A DNA stretch of 64,000 nt, taken from contig JBGVJZ010000005.1 in NCBI GenBank assembly GCA_045129695.1, forward strand, positions 10,888 to 74,887. The letters run 5' to 3'. This document shows, piece by piece, positions 58,000-64,000 of this stretch. The translations under genes were made by a program, and so were the position numbers. Each line of letters begins with the position of its first letter. Position 1 is the stretch's first letter. This stretch comes from Eshraghiella sp045129695. GTDB taxonomy: Bacteria > Bacillota > Clostridia > Lachnospirales > Lachnospiraceae. The notes below the pieces were generated by a model. The model did not search any database. It was not told the DNA's origin and saw only the letters and a program-made list of their open reading frames with translations.

Positions 58000-58421
58000 T
58001 GTTTGAAGAAATGTCAAAGACTTTTGGCCTGGGAGAAGTAAATGTTTCCGAATACTCACCACTGACACTTGCCTATATCGGAGATTGTGTTTATGAGCTG
58101 ATAATCAGAAGCAGGCTTGTATATCATGGAAATGCACCGGTTAATAAACTGAACAAAAAAGCGAGCGATCTTGCCAAGGCAAAAACACAGGCTGATATGA
58201 TAGAGGGTATTCTTTCTGAACTGACGGAGGAAGAAGAGGCTGCTTACAGGAGAGGAAGAAATGCCCACTCTTTTACCAAAGCCAAAAATGCAACAACCGG
58301 TGAATATCGTAAGGCGACAGGCTTTGAAGCACTTATAGGTTATCTGTATATGCAGAAGCGTTTTGAACGAATAATGGAAATTGTACAAATGGGATTTAAG
58401 GTTATAGGTGAAATTAAATGA
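57999..58421 (+). CDS. mrnC: Mini-ribonuclease III
   Basis: 140-residue RNase III catalytic domain without a double-stranded-RNA-binding domain. It matures 23S rRNA ends in Firmicutes. The catalytic stretch is LAYIGDCVYELIIR; a second acidic cluster in GFEALIGYLYMQKR completes the active site. The open frame begins at a TTG (57981) inside cysS, but ATG 57999, coupled by TAATG to the cysS stop and preceded by GGGAGAT, is the likely start. Confidence 0.93.
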   Translation: MFEEMSKTFGLGEVNVSEYSPLTLAYIGDCVYELIIRSRLVYHGNAPVNKLNKKASDLAKAKTQADMIEGILSELTEEEEAAYRRGRNAHSFTKAKNATTGEYRKATGFEALIGYLYMQKRFERIMEIVQMGFKVIGEIK

Positions 58422-59158
58422 GATATACGGAATTTACAATTGAGGGACGTAATGCTGTTCTGGAGGCATTACGTTCAGGTAAAACGATAGATAAATTATA
58501 TATTCTTGATGGGTGTAAGGATGGACCTGTTCTCTCTATTATAAGAGAAGCGAAGAAAGGTAATGCGCTGATTCAGTTCGTAGCCAAAGAAAGACTTGAC
58601 CGGATGTCATCTACAGGACATCATCAGGGTGTTATTGCTAATGCTGCCGCATATGAGTATGCAGAGGTTGAAGATATACTTAATGCAGCCAGAGAGAAGG
58701 GGGAGGCACCATTTATTTTTATCCTTGACGGAATAGAGGATCCTCATAACCTTGGAGCTATTATAAGGACTGCAAATCTTGCAGGAGCACATGGTGTTAT
58801 TATTCCTAAAAGACGTGCCGTAGGTCTTACAGCAACTGTTGCAAGAACCTCGGCAGGAGCGTTGAATTATACACCTGTTGCAAAAGTAACCAATATTGCC
58901 AACACAATTGAAGAACTGAAGCAGGAAGGTCTTTGGTTTGTATGTGCCGATATGGGTGGAGAAACAATGTATAAGCTTGATTTAAAGGGAGCAATCGGTC
59001 TTGTTATCGGTAACGAAGGAGAAGGCGTAAGCCGTCTTGTAAAAGAGAAATGCGATTTTGTTGCGTCAATTCCAATGAAGGGGAATATCGATTCACTTAA
59101 TGCTTCTGTAGCAGCAGGTGTACTTGCTTATGAAATTGTAAGACAGAGAATGATGTAA
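58418..59158 (+). CDS. rlmB: 23S rRNA (guanosine-2'-O-)-methyltransferase (TrmH/SpoU family)
   Basis: 246-residue SPOUT methyltransferase with an N-terminal substrate-binding domain (about 1-80) and a knotted C-terminal domain. Motif 1 is DPHNLGAIIRTANLAGAHG, motif 2 VIGNEGEGVSRLV and motif 3 IPMKGNIDSLNASVA. It should methylate the ribose of a guanosine in domain V of 23S rRNA. It overlaps mrnC by 4 bases. Confidence 0.93.
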   Translation: MRYTEFTIEGRNAVLEALRSGKTIDKLYILDGCKDGPVLSIIREAKKGNALIQFVAKERLDRMSSTGHHQGVIANAAAYEYAEVEDILNAAREKGEAPFIFILDGIEDPHNLGAIIRTANLAGAHGVIIPKRRAVGLTATVARTSAGALNYTPVAKVTNIANTIEELKQEGLWFVCADMGGETMYKLDLKGAIGLVIGNEGEGVSRLVKEKCDFVASIPMKGNIDSLNASVAAGVLAYEIVRQRMM

Positions 59159-59168
59159 GAGGTGTTAT

Positions 59169-59786
59169 ATGTCCAAAAGAGACACTTATAATAAAATGTC
59201 GGATGAGGAGCTTGTAATTCGCTATCATGATGGAGATAATGCTGCAGCGGATTATCTGGTTGAGAAGTACAAAAATCTTGTACGAATGCGTGCAAGGGCC
59301 TATTTTCTTGTAGGTGCAGATAATGATGATCTGATTCAGGAGGGGATGATTGGATTATACAAAGCAATCCGCGATTACAACCCTGATAAAAATGTTGTGT
59401 TCATGGTGTTTGCATCATTATGTATCAATCGTCAGATAATGACGGCTGTTACATCCTACAACCGTCAGAAAAATGCACCACTCAACACATATATATCTCT
59501 TGATACTCCTGTTACTGATGAACTAGGTGAGGATGCGGTTCTGTCCGATGTTATTGCCGCAGAGGACGAACGTAACCCTGAGGAGATTTTTATTGCCAAG
59601 GAACAGTCCGGGCAGATGGTTGCCAGAGTATTTAAAAGCCTCAGTAAAATGGAGCGGGAGATACTTGAATTATATGTAGAGGGCATGAGTTATGCCGAAA
59701 TTGCTTCAACCCTTAATAAAACTACCAAGGCAGTTGATAATGCAATTCAGCGTATCAGAAATAAAATTAATTTAATAAGAAGATAA
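59169..59786 (+). CDS. sigH: RNA polymerase sigma-H factor
   Basis: 205-residue sigma factor of the Spo0H type, controlling the transition to stationary phase, competence and entry into sporulation in Bacillus and clostridia. Region 2 is in DDLIQEGMIGLYKAIRDYNP and region 4 in SYAEIASTLNKTTKAVDNAI. It sits after rlmB as in many Firmicutes (separated there by yacP). AGAGGTG precedes the ATG. Its presence, with the CwlC-like and SpoIID-like genes, points to a spore-forming lineage. Confidence 0.93.
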   Translation: MSKRDTYNKMSDEELVIRYHDGDNAAADYLVEKYKNLVRMRARAYFLVGADNDDLIQEGMIGLYKAIRDYNPDKNVVFMVFASLCINRQIMTAVTSYNRQKNAPLNTYISLDTPVTDELGEDAVLSDVIAAEDERNPEEIFIAKEQSGQMVARVFKSLSKMEREILELYVEGMSYAEIASTLNKTTKAVDNAIQRIRNKINLIRR

Positions 59787-59794
59787 AAAATCCC

Positions 59795-59822
59795 AAAAAA
59801 CAGTTGCGAAAATCTGTTTTTT
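59795..59822 (+). terminator. Terminator after sigH
   Basis: 9-bp stem (59795-59803 with 59814-59822) ending in T6. Confidence 0.7.
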
Positions 59823-59832
59823 ATGGTAGATT
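59804..59832 (+). promoter_or_regulatory. Promoter of tRNA-Thr
   Basis: TTGCGA (59804-59809), 17-base spacer, TAGATT (59827-59832), 13 bases before the tRNA. It overlaps the sigH terminator. Confidence 0.5.
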
Positions 59833-59845
59833 ATATTTCGAACTT

Positions 59846-59917
59846 GCTGATGTGGCTCAGAGGTAGAGCACTTCCTTGGTAAGGAAGGGGTCACGGGTTC
59901 AATTCCCGTCATCAGCT
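59846..59917 (+). tRNA. tRNA-Thr (anticodon GGT)
   Basis: Full cloverleaf: acceptor GCTGATG/CATCAGC, D arm with GGCTCAGAGGTAGAGC, anticodon loop TTGGTAA, T arm with GGTTCAATTCC, discriminator T. CCA is not encoded. Confidence 0.95.
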
Positions 59918-59927
59918 TTATTAGATA

Positions 59928-59969
59928 AGTCTAAATCCCGGTATCAAGGGATTTAGACTTTTTGTTTTA
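59928..59969 (+). terminator. Terminator after tRNA-Thr
   Basis: 12-bp perfect stem (59928-59939 with 59948-59959) and an 8-base loop, followed by TTTTTGTTTT. Confidence 0.88.
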
Positions 59970-60132
59970 TAAAGTATTCAAGAAGTATTCAAAGGGAATA
60001 ATCATAGAAAGTAGAGCTTTTGAATATTGCCTATGCCCTCTCAAGGCTTGCTTTACGAAGCTGATGTATTAGTGACAGTAATAATTGGTAATAAATATAT
60101 GTGATAATGAAAACTAAAGGAAATTTATGGTT
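59970..60132 (+). other. Non-coding stretch downstream of tRNA-Thr
   Basis: No gene is supported. It contains a near-perfect direct repeat AAGTATTCAAG/AAGTATTCAAA (59972-59993) and a short open frame ending at a stop near 60070 whose codons look protein-like. It could be a decayed 3' end of a gene or an old integration scar next to a tRNA, but nothing decisive is visible. Confidence 0.3.
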
Positions 60133-60161
60133 TTTACTTTTCACATTATTTATGATAAAAT
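60133..60161 (+). promoter_or_regulatory. Promoter of PdaA/NodB-like gene
   Basis: TTTACT (60133-60138), 17-base spacer, TAAAAT (60156-60161), 32 bases before the start. Confidence 0.55.
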
Positions 60162-60193
60162 AAATTAATTACAATACAAAGGAGGATGTCTGA

Positions 60194-61519
60194 ATGAGAA
60201 AATATTTTCCATGCCTTACTTTGGCAGGTATCCTGTTAACCGGAATTTTATCAGGTTGTAACAATAACATTATTAATCTTGCTTCAGAAGTGGTAGTTGT
60301 ACCCGTTGGCGAGGAAATCAGTACGGATGTATCGGATTATGTAAGGGCATCCAAAACAATGTTATCCGGGATGACTGTAGATGTGTCTCAGGTTAACAAG
60401 GATGTTATAGGAACTTATCCGGCGACGATTACTTATCAGGATGAGGTCAGGGAATTTTACATACAGGTTGCAGACCGGAATGCTCCGGAAATTGTTTTGA
60501 ATGAGACTGAGGTTGTTATTGATAAGCCTGGAACCATTAATATAGATGATGTGATTAAGTCGATTAGTGATTTTTCGAATTTTGAGTATGGATTTTCGGA
60601 TGATATAAAATTATCCGATAAGAACAAAAAAATATCTGACACGATAACATTCGGTGCCGCCGGAGAATATCTGGTTGAGGTTCTTGCAAAGGATGAATAT
60701 GATAATTATGCAATAGAACAGTTTATGGTAAAAGTTGGTTCCGGAGAAGCAGCAGGTGAACCTGAGAATCCGGGAGTCAATTATGCGGATTATATGAACA
60801 TTGATCCGGGCATAGAGCTTACAGACCTTGAAAGCTATGATGCGACGGCAGTTTCATATGGTGTGGGTGCTCAGGTGGATGAGGCTAATCGTCCGATAAT
60901 TAATTACTATACAGAGAACTTCGGTCAGTTTGCAGTTGATTTTATTCAGCCGGAGAGCGAATATGTGTGGCTGACCTTTAATGAAATTGCAGAATATGGA
61001 AATACAACTCTTATACTTGATACACTGAAGGAAAAGAATGTTAAGGCTGTGTTTTTTATTACTCTGTCATATGCCAAAAACAACCCTGACATAATCAGGA
61101 GAATGCTTGATGAGGGGCATGAACTGGGTAATTACACTGCAAATTGTTCAAAAGTTCCGGAATTATCCGTAAATAATTTGACAAGTGAGTTAGATACGTT
61201 GTACAATTACGTCTATCAAACTTACGGATATGAAATGTATCTGTTCAGAACACCATCAGGTAACTTTAGTGCCAAGGCTCTGGCAGTTGCACAGAGTAAG
61301 GGTTACAGAACAGTTTTCTGGAGCTTCAACTATGCGGATTGGAATATTAATAACCAGCCGCCGGTTGAAGAAGCACTTAATAATGCTCTAAACAGAGCTC
61401 ATGGCGGTGCTATATATCTGTTGAGTGGAGCATCTTCAACTAATCAGCAGATGCTTGGAGATTTGATTGACGGAATTCGTAATAAGGGTTATGAATTTGC
61501 CGAATATCAGAAAAATTAA
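60194..61519 (+). CDS. Lipoprotein with degenerate polysaccharide-deacetylase domain
   Basis: 441-residue lipoprotein: lipobox LSGC (Cys22), two Ig-like beta domains (about 30-182), a linker, then a PdaA/NodB-type domain (about 235-441). The fold landmarks are clear (TLKEKNVKAVFFIT, GYRTVFWSFNYADW), but every catalytic motif is altered. TFDD is TFNE (261-264), the HxxxH metal site is NYTANC (313-318), and the late LLH is LLSGAS (409-414). It should bind, not cut, a glycan. AAGGAGG precedes the ATG. asd follows after 19 bases. Confidence 0.85.
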   Translation: MRKYFPCLTLAGILLTGILSGCNNNIINLASEVVVVPVGEEISTDVSDYVRASKTMLSGMTVDVSQVNKDVIGTYPATITYQDEVREFYIQVADRNAPEIVLNETEVVIDKPGTINIDDVIKSISDFSNFEYGFSDDIKLSDKNKKISDTITFGAAGEYLVEVLAKDEYDNYAIEQFMVKVGSGEAAGEPENPGVNYADYMNIDPGIELTDLESYDATAVSYGVGAQVDEANRPIINYYTENFGQFAVDFIQPESEYVWLTFNEIAEYGNTTLILDTLKEKNVKAVFFITLSYAKNNPDIIRRMLDEGHELGNYTANCSKVPELSVNNLTSELDTLYNYVYQTYGYEMYLFRTPSGNFSAKALAVAQSKGYRTVFWSFNYADWNINNQPPVEEALNNALNRAHGGAIYLLSGASSTNQQMLGDLIDGIRNKGYEFAEYQKN

Positions 61520-61538
61520 CGATTAGGAGATAACAGAA

Positions 61539-62624
61539 ATGGAAAAGAAATTACGTGTAGGTATCCTTGGTGGTACAGGAATGGTAGGTCAGAGATTTAT
61601 TGCTTTACTTGAGAATCATCCTTGGTTCGAAGTTGTGGCTATTGCAGCAAGCCCACGTTCAGCAGGTAAGACCTATGAAGAGGCTGTAGGCGACAGATGG
61701 AAAATGACAACACCTATGCCTGAAGCGGTTAAGAAAATGGTTGTTTACAATGTAAATGATGTTGAGGAAGTTGCATCTAAGGTTGATTTTGTATTTAGTG
61801 CAGTTGATATGACTAAGGAAGAGATTAAGAAAATCGAAGAGGATTATGCTAAGACAGAGACTCCTGTTGTATCTAATAACAGTGCGCATCGTTGGACTGA
61901 GGATGTACCAATGGTAGTACCTGAGATTAATCCTGAGCATTATGAATTAATAGAGTATCAGAAAAAGAGACTTGGTACAACAAGAGGATTTGTTGCGGTT
62001 AAACCTAACTGCTCAATCCAGAGCTATACCCCTGCTCTTTTTGCACTCAAGGAATTTGAACCAACATTAGTAGTAGCTACTACATATCAGGCAATTTCGG
62101 GTGCAGGTAAGACATTTAAGGACTGGCCGGAAATGGAAGGTAATGTAATTCCATACATTGCTGGAGAAGAAGAGAAGAGTGAGCAGGAACCTTTAAGACT
62201 TCTTGGAAAGCTCGTAAACGGTAAGATTGAAAAGGCACAGGAGCCTGTTATTACAACACAGTGTATCCGCGTACCTGTTCTTAACGGACATACTGCAGCA
62301 GTATTTGTTAATTTCAGAAAGAAACCAACCAAAGAGCAGATTATTGAGTGTTGGAGAAACTTCAAGGGACTTCCACAGGAATTAAATCTTCCGAGTGCAC
62401 CAAAGCAGTTCATCCAGTATCTTGAAGAGGATAATCGTCCGCAGGTAGCGCTGGATGTTGATTACGAAAACGGATTTGGTGTATCATTCGGACGACTTCG
62501 TGAGGACAGTGTATTTGACTGGAAGTTTGTAGGACTTTCACATAATACAGTAAGAGGCGCAGCGGGTGGTGCCGTATTAAGTGCAGAGCTTCTTGTTGCT
62601 CAGAAATATATTACAGCTAAATAA
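61539..62624 (+). CDS. asd: Aspartate-semialdehyde dehydrogenase
   Basis: Reduces aspartyl phosphate to the semialdehyde at the branch to lysine/diaminopimelate, threonine and methionine. N-terminal NADP-binding GGTGMVGQRFIALL, catalytic Cys in KPNCSIQ, and catalytic His near GHTAAVFVNF. At 361 residues, with DRWKMTTPMPE, it belongs to the archaeal/fungal-like class rather than the E. coli class. AGGAGA precedes the ATG. With dapF at 6.3 kb it serves the diaminopimelate pathway. Confidence 0.95.
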   Translation: MEKKLRVGILGGTGMVGQRFIALLENHPWFEVVAIAASPRSAGKTYEEAVGDRWKMTTPMPEAVKKMVVYNVNDVEEVASKVDFVFSAVDMTKEEIKKIEEDYAKTETPVVSNNSAHRWTEDVPMVVPEINPEHYELIEYQKKRLGTTRGFVAVKPNCSIQSYTPALFALKEFEPTLVVATTYQAISGAGKTFKDWPEMEGNVIPYIAGEEEKSEQEPLRLLGKLVNGKIEKAQEPVITTQCIRVPVLNGHTAAVFVNFRKKPTKEQIIECWRNFKGLPQELNLPSAPKQFIQYLEEDNRPQVALDVDYENGFGVSFGRLREDSVFDWKFVGLSHNTVRGAAGGAVLSAELLVAQKYITAK

Positions 62625-62634
62625 ATTTTCATCT

Positions 62635-62669
62635 AAGGCTTGTACTCGAAATGAATACAAGCCTTTTTT
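62635..62669 (+). terminator. Terminator after asd
   Basis: 10-bp perfect stem (62635-62644 with 62656-62665) running into T6. Confidence 0.88.
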
Positions 62670-62684
62670 GAGAAGGAGAAAAGA

Positions 62685-63674
62685 ATGACAGAAAAACAGA
62701 TTAAAAAGGTATTAAGGCCGGTACATGAATTTTTGTTAATATTTATAATATGTGTATGTATTACTGCCGGATTATATTTTTTACAATACTATAGGGCTGA
62801 GAATAGTATATATGAAGCTGCTGTTGATTATATTGAACTTTGCATGGAGTATAAGGATGAAGAAGAGACCTATGTAAAAGCGGATGTTATTGATGCAATA
62901 TCTTTTGCGGAATATGAAGGCGAAGAAGATAGGTTATTCTATTTTGTTTACGATAAAGACTATAATTTCTTTATTGCAAGATTAGGTGATGCCACATTTA
63001 ATAAAATGTATATCCAATATCAGGAACAGGGTGATGAGTTTGAATATCAGATAGATGGATGGGTATATGACATACCAAAGGAAATAAAAGAGATTGCTAT
63101 ATACGAATATAATCAACAACTGGGAACAGAAGACTTTAAATTAACAGAAGATAATTTTGAAGAATATTTTGGAAACACCTATGTTGATGAATGTGATTTA
63201 CCTGACGATATAGTGGGAGGGGTTATAACAATTATCGGTTTTGTGGTGGCTGCTATAGGTTTTATTTTTCTTATTGCATATATAGTTAATGTTATCAGAT
63301 TTGCCATATTCAAATCAAAGTATGACCTGGACATTATCCGGCATGAACTCTCAAAACCTACTACAAAGGTATTTGCAAAGCCGGGGGTATATATGACAAG
63401 TAAATATATTGTCTCTAAAGCAAATTCTTTCTTATATATAGTTGATTATTATGATTTGGCATGGATATATATAAGCAGAAACAGCTATAATGGTATACCT
63501 GTAAGTGCTTTTTTGAAAGGCAGAACCAAAGATAAAAAGACGGTTATATTAGGAAGTGCCTATGTTGTGGATAAATTTGATCCGGTTATAGAGGAAATTG
63601 TTGTCAGAAATTCAAATGTTTTAATAGGATATACACATGAAAACCTAAGAGCTTATGCAGAAATGGTAAAATAA
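62685..63674 (+). CDS. Membrane protein of unknown function (DUF6709-like), paralogue of the 20-kb gene
   Basis: 329 residues: N-terminal helix (about 13-31), an acidic extracytoplasmic part (about 32-175), a second hydrophobic region (about 178-207), then a cytoplasmic domain with VYMTSKYIVSKANSF and IVDYYDLAWIYISRNSY. The equivalent segment at 19482-20444 is IPLEQIVWIYKYNE in the same position and architecture. Function unknown; a small PH-like domain is possible. AGAAGGAG precedes the ATG, directly after the asd terminator, so expression may come from read-through. Confidence 0.72.
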   Translation: MTEKQIKKVLRPVHEFLLIFIICVCITAGLYFLQYYRAENSIYEAAVDYIELCMEYKDEEETYVKADVIDAISFAEYEGEEDRLFYFVYDKDYNFFIARLGDATFNKMYIQYQEQGDEFEYQIDGWVYDIPKEIKEIAIYEYNQQLGTEDFKLTEDNFEEYFGNTYVDECDLPDDIVGGVITIIGFVVAAIGFIFLIAYIVNVIRFAIFKSKYDLDIIRHELSKPTTKVFAKPGVYMTSKYIVSKANSFLYIVDYYDLAWIYISRNSYNGIPVSAFLKGRTKDKKTVILGSAYVVDKFDPVIEEIVVRNSNVLIGYTHENLRAYAEMVK

Positions 63675-63700
63675 AATTAAAGTTTTGCCGGACGTTGAAG

Positions 63701-63750
63701 TGCACCACGAATGTCAGATGAATTAAATCTGACATTTGGAGGTGTATTTT
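63701..63750 (+). terminator. Terminator before the rRNA leader
   Basis: 10-bp perfect inner stem (63710-63719 with 63727-63736) with a partly paired outer stem (63701-63706 with 63741-63746), then ATTTTT. Confidence 0.8.
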
Positions 63751-63776
63751 TATTTGTGAAAAAATTTAAAAAAAGG

Positions 63777-63805
63777 TTGACTTTGATATGAACAGATGAT
63801 ATTAT
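63777..63805 (+). promoter_or_regulatory. rRNA operon promoter P1
   Basis: TTGACT (63777-63782), 17-base spacer, TATTAT (63800-63805). Confidence 0.65.
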
Positions 63806-63869
63806 ATCTCTTGCCGACAAAAAAGACATAAAACTTACAACAAAATATTTAAAAAAATAAAAAAAATTG

Positions 63870-63898
63870 TTGACAAATGTCAAATGTCGCGATATACT
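63870..63898 (+). promoter_or_regulatory. rRNA operon promoter P2
   Basis: TTGACA (63870-63875), 17-base spacer, TATACT (63893-63898), with an A/T-tract UP-like element at 63842-63869. Confidence 0.8.
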
Positions 63899-64000
63899 GA
63901 ATAAGCTGTCGCATGAGACAGCGAACAAGAACCTTGATAACTAAACAGTGAAACAACCCTGAAAATTTCATAAAATAAATTTTCAATTTTGTTTAATATC
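63899..64000 (+). other. Leader of an rRNA operon (16S gene beyond the window)
   Basis: The leader has a 6-bp GC-rich hairpin (63905-63910 with 63917-63922), then CCTTGATAACTAAACAGTG, a sequence type found in front of 16S and 23S genes in Firmicutes, and a second hairpin (63961-63968 with 63977-63984). No mature rRNA lies inside the window; the 16S gene should begin shortly after the right edge. Confidence 0.75.

Noticed and set aside
60194..61519. Active peptidoglycan deacetylase (PdaA)
   Set aside because: All catalytic and metal-binding motifs are substituted.

Overview
The window is a chromosomal segment of a low-GC Gram-positive anaerobe, most probably a Lachnospiraceae-type clostridium (Lachnospira/[Eubacterium] eligens or Roseburia-like). 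This rests on AT-rich sequence with strong AGGAGG ribosome binding sites, vegetative promoters of the TTGACA-17-TATAAT kind, two T-box leaders, GatCAB-dependent tRNA amidation, a sigma-H gene, and the gene order cysE-cysS-mrnC-rlmB-sigH that is typical of Firmicutes. The genus is inference. I see no prophage, insertion sequence, CRISPR array or clearly broken gene. Most of the window is core chromosome, with accessory envelope genes between about 18 and 64 kb.

Layout. 0-7 kb: 3' part of ilvE, a CapA-like lipoprotein, glnA, a MATE exporter, a DUF3892 protein and dapF. 7-12.5 kb: a T-box leader driving aspS-gatC-gatA-gatB. 12.5-18 kb: a PilZ protein, a coiled-coil protein, then purC, purB and purA. 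18-23.5 kb: a SEC-C protein, a lipoprotein, a membrane protein that may be made from a leaderless mRNA, a methyltransferase, hslO, a cold-shock protein and a polytopic membrane protein. 23.5-31.1 kb: an orphan THI5-like binding protein divergent from a Dlt-like operon (AMP-ligase, PLP decarboxylase, acyl carrier protein, MBOAT acyltransferase, SGNH/DltD-like protein) that runs on into a DUF4430 lipoprotein and an ECF-transporter S component.

31-42 kb: an ECF-type sigma factor, a TPR lipoprotein, hflX, thyA, folA, a CwlC-like sporulation amidase whose start codon lies in a perfect inverted repeat, three tandem paralogous membrane-anchored proteins, and a SpoIID-like/peptidoglycan-binding protein. 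42-51 kb: argS; a TPP-riboswitch-controlled thiX-thiY-thiZ operon ending in a phosphopantetheinyl transferase; an Mrp ATPase; a CPBP protease; a glycosyltransferase; a PAP2 phosphatase. 51-55 kb: an ABC-like ATPase that has lost its catalytic motifs, its membrane partner and a lipoprotein, then tRNA-Val and tRNA-Met. 55-60 kb: ispF with a Cys-rich tail, a cysteine T-box, cysE, cysS, mrnC, rlmB, sigH and tRNA-Thr. 60-64 kb: a PdaA/NodB-like lipoprotein lacking its catalytic residues, asd, a second membrane protein like the one at 20 kb, and tandem promoters plus leader of an rRNA operon whose genes begin past the right edge.

How the parts connect. The Dlt-like cluster is the best candidate for an undescribed system. 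It has everything needed to activate an amino acid, load it on a carrier protein and attach it to a surface polymer, plus a decarboxylase that canonical dlt operons lack. By analogy with BtrJ/BtrI/BtrK of butirosin synthesis, it may place a decarboxylated amino acid such as GABA on the envelope. The Sfp-type transferase at 44 kb could activate its carrier protein. The cwlC-like gene shows a second striking arrangement: a sigma-K-like promoter lies inside the left arm of the hairpin that would hide its start codon in read-through mRNA from thyA-folA, so only the sporulation transcript should be freely translated.
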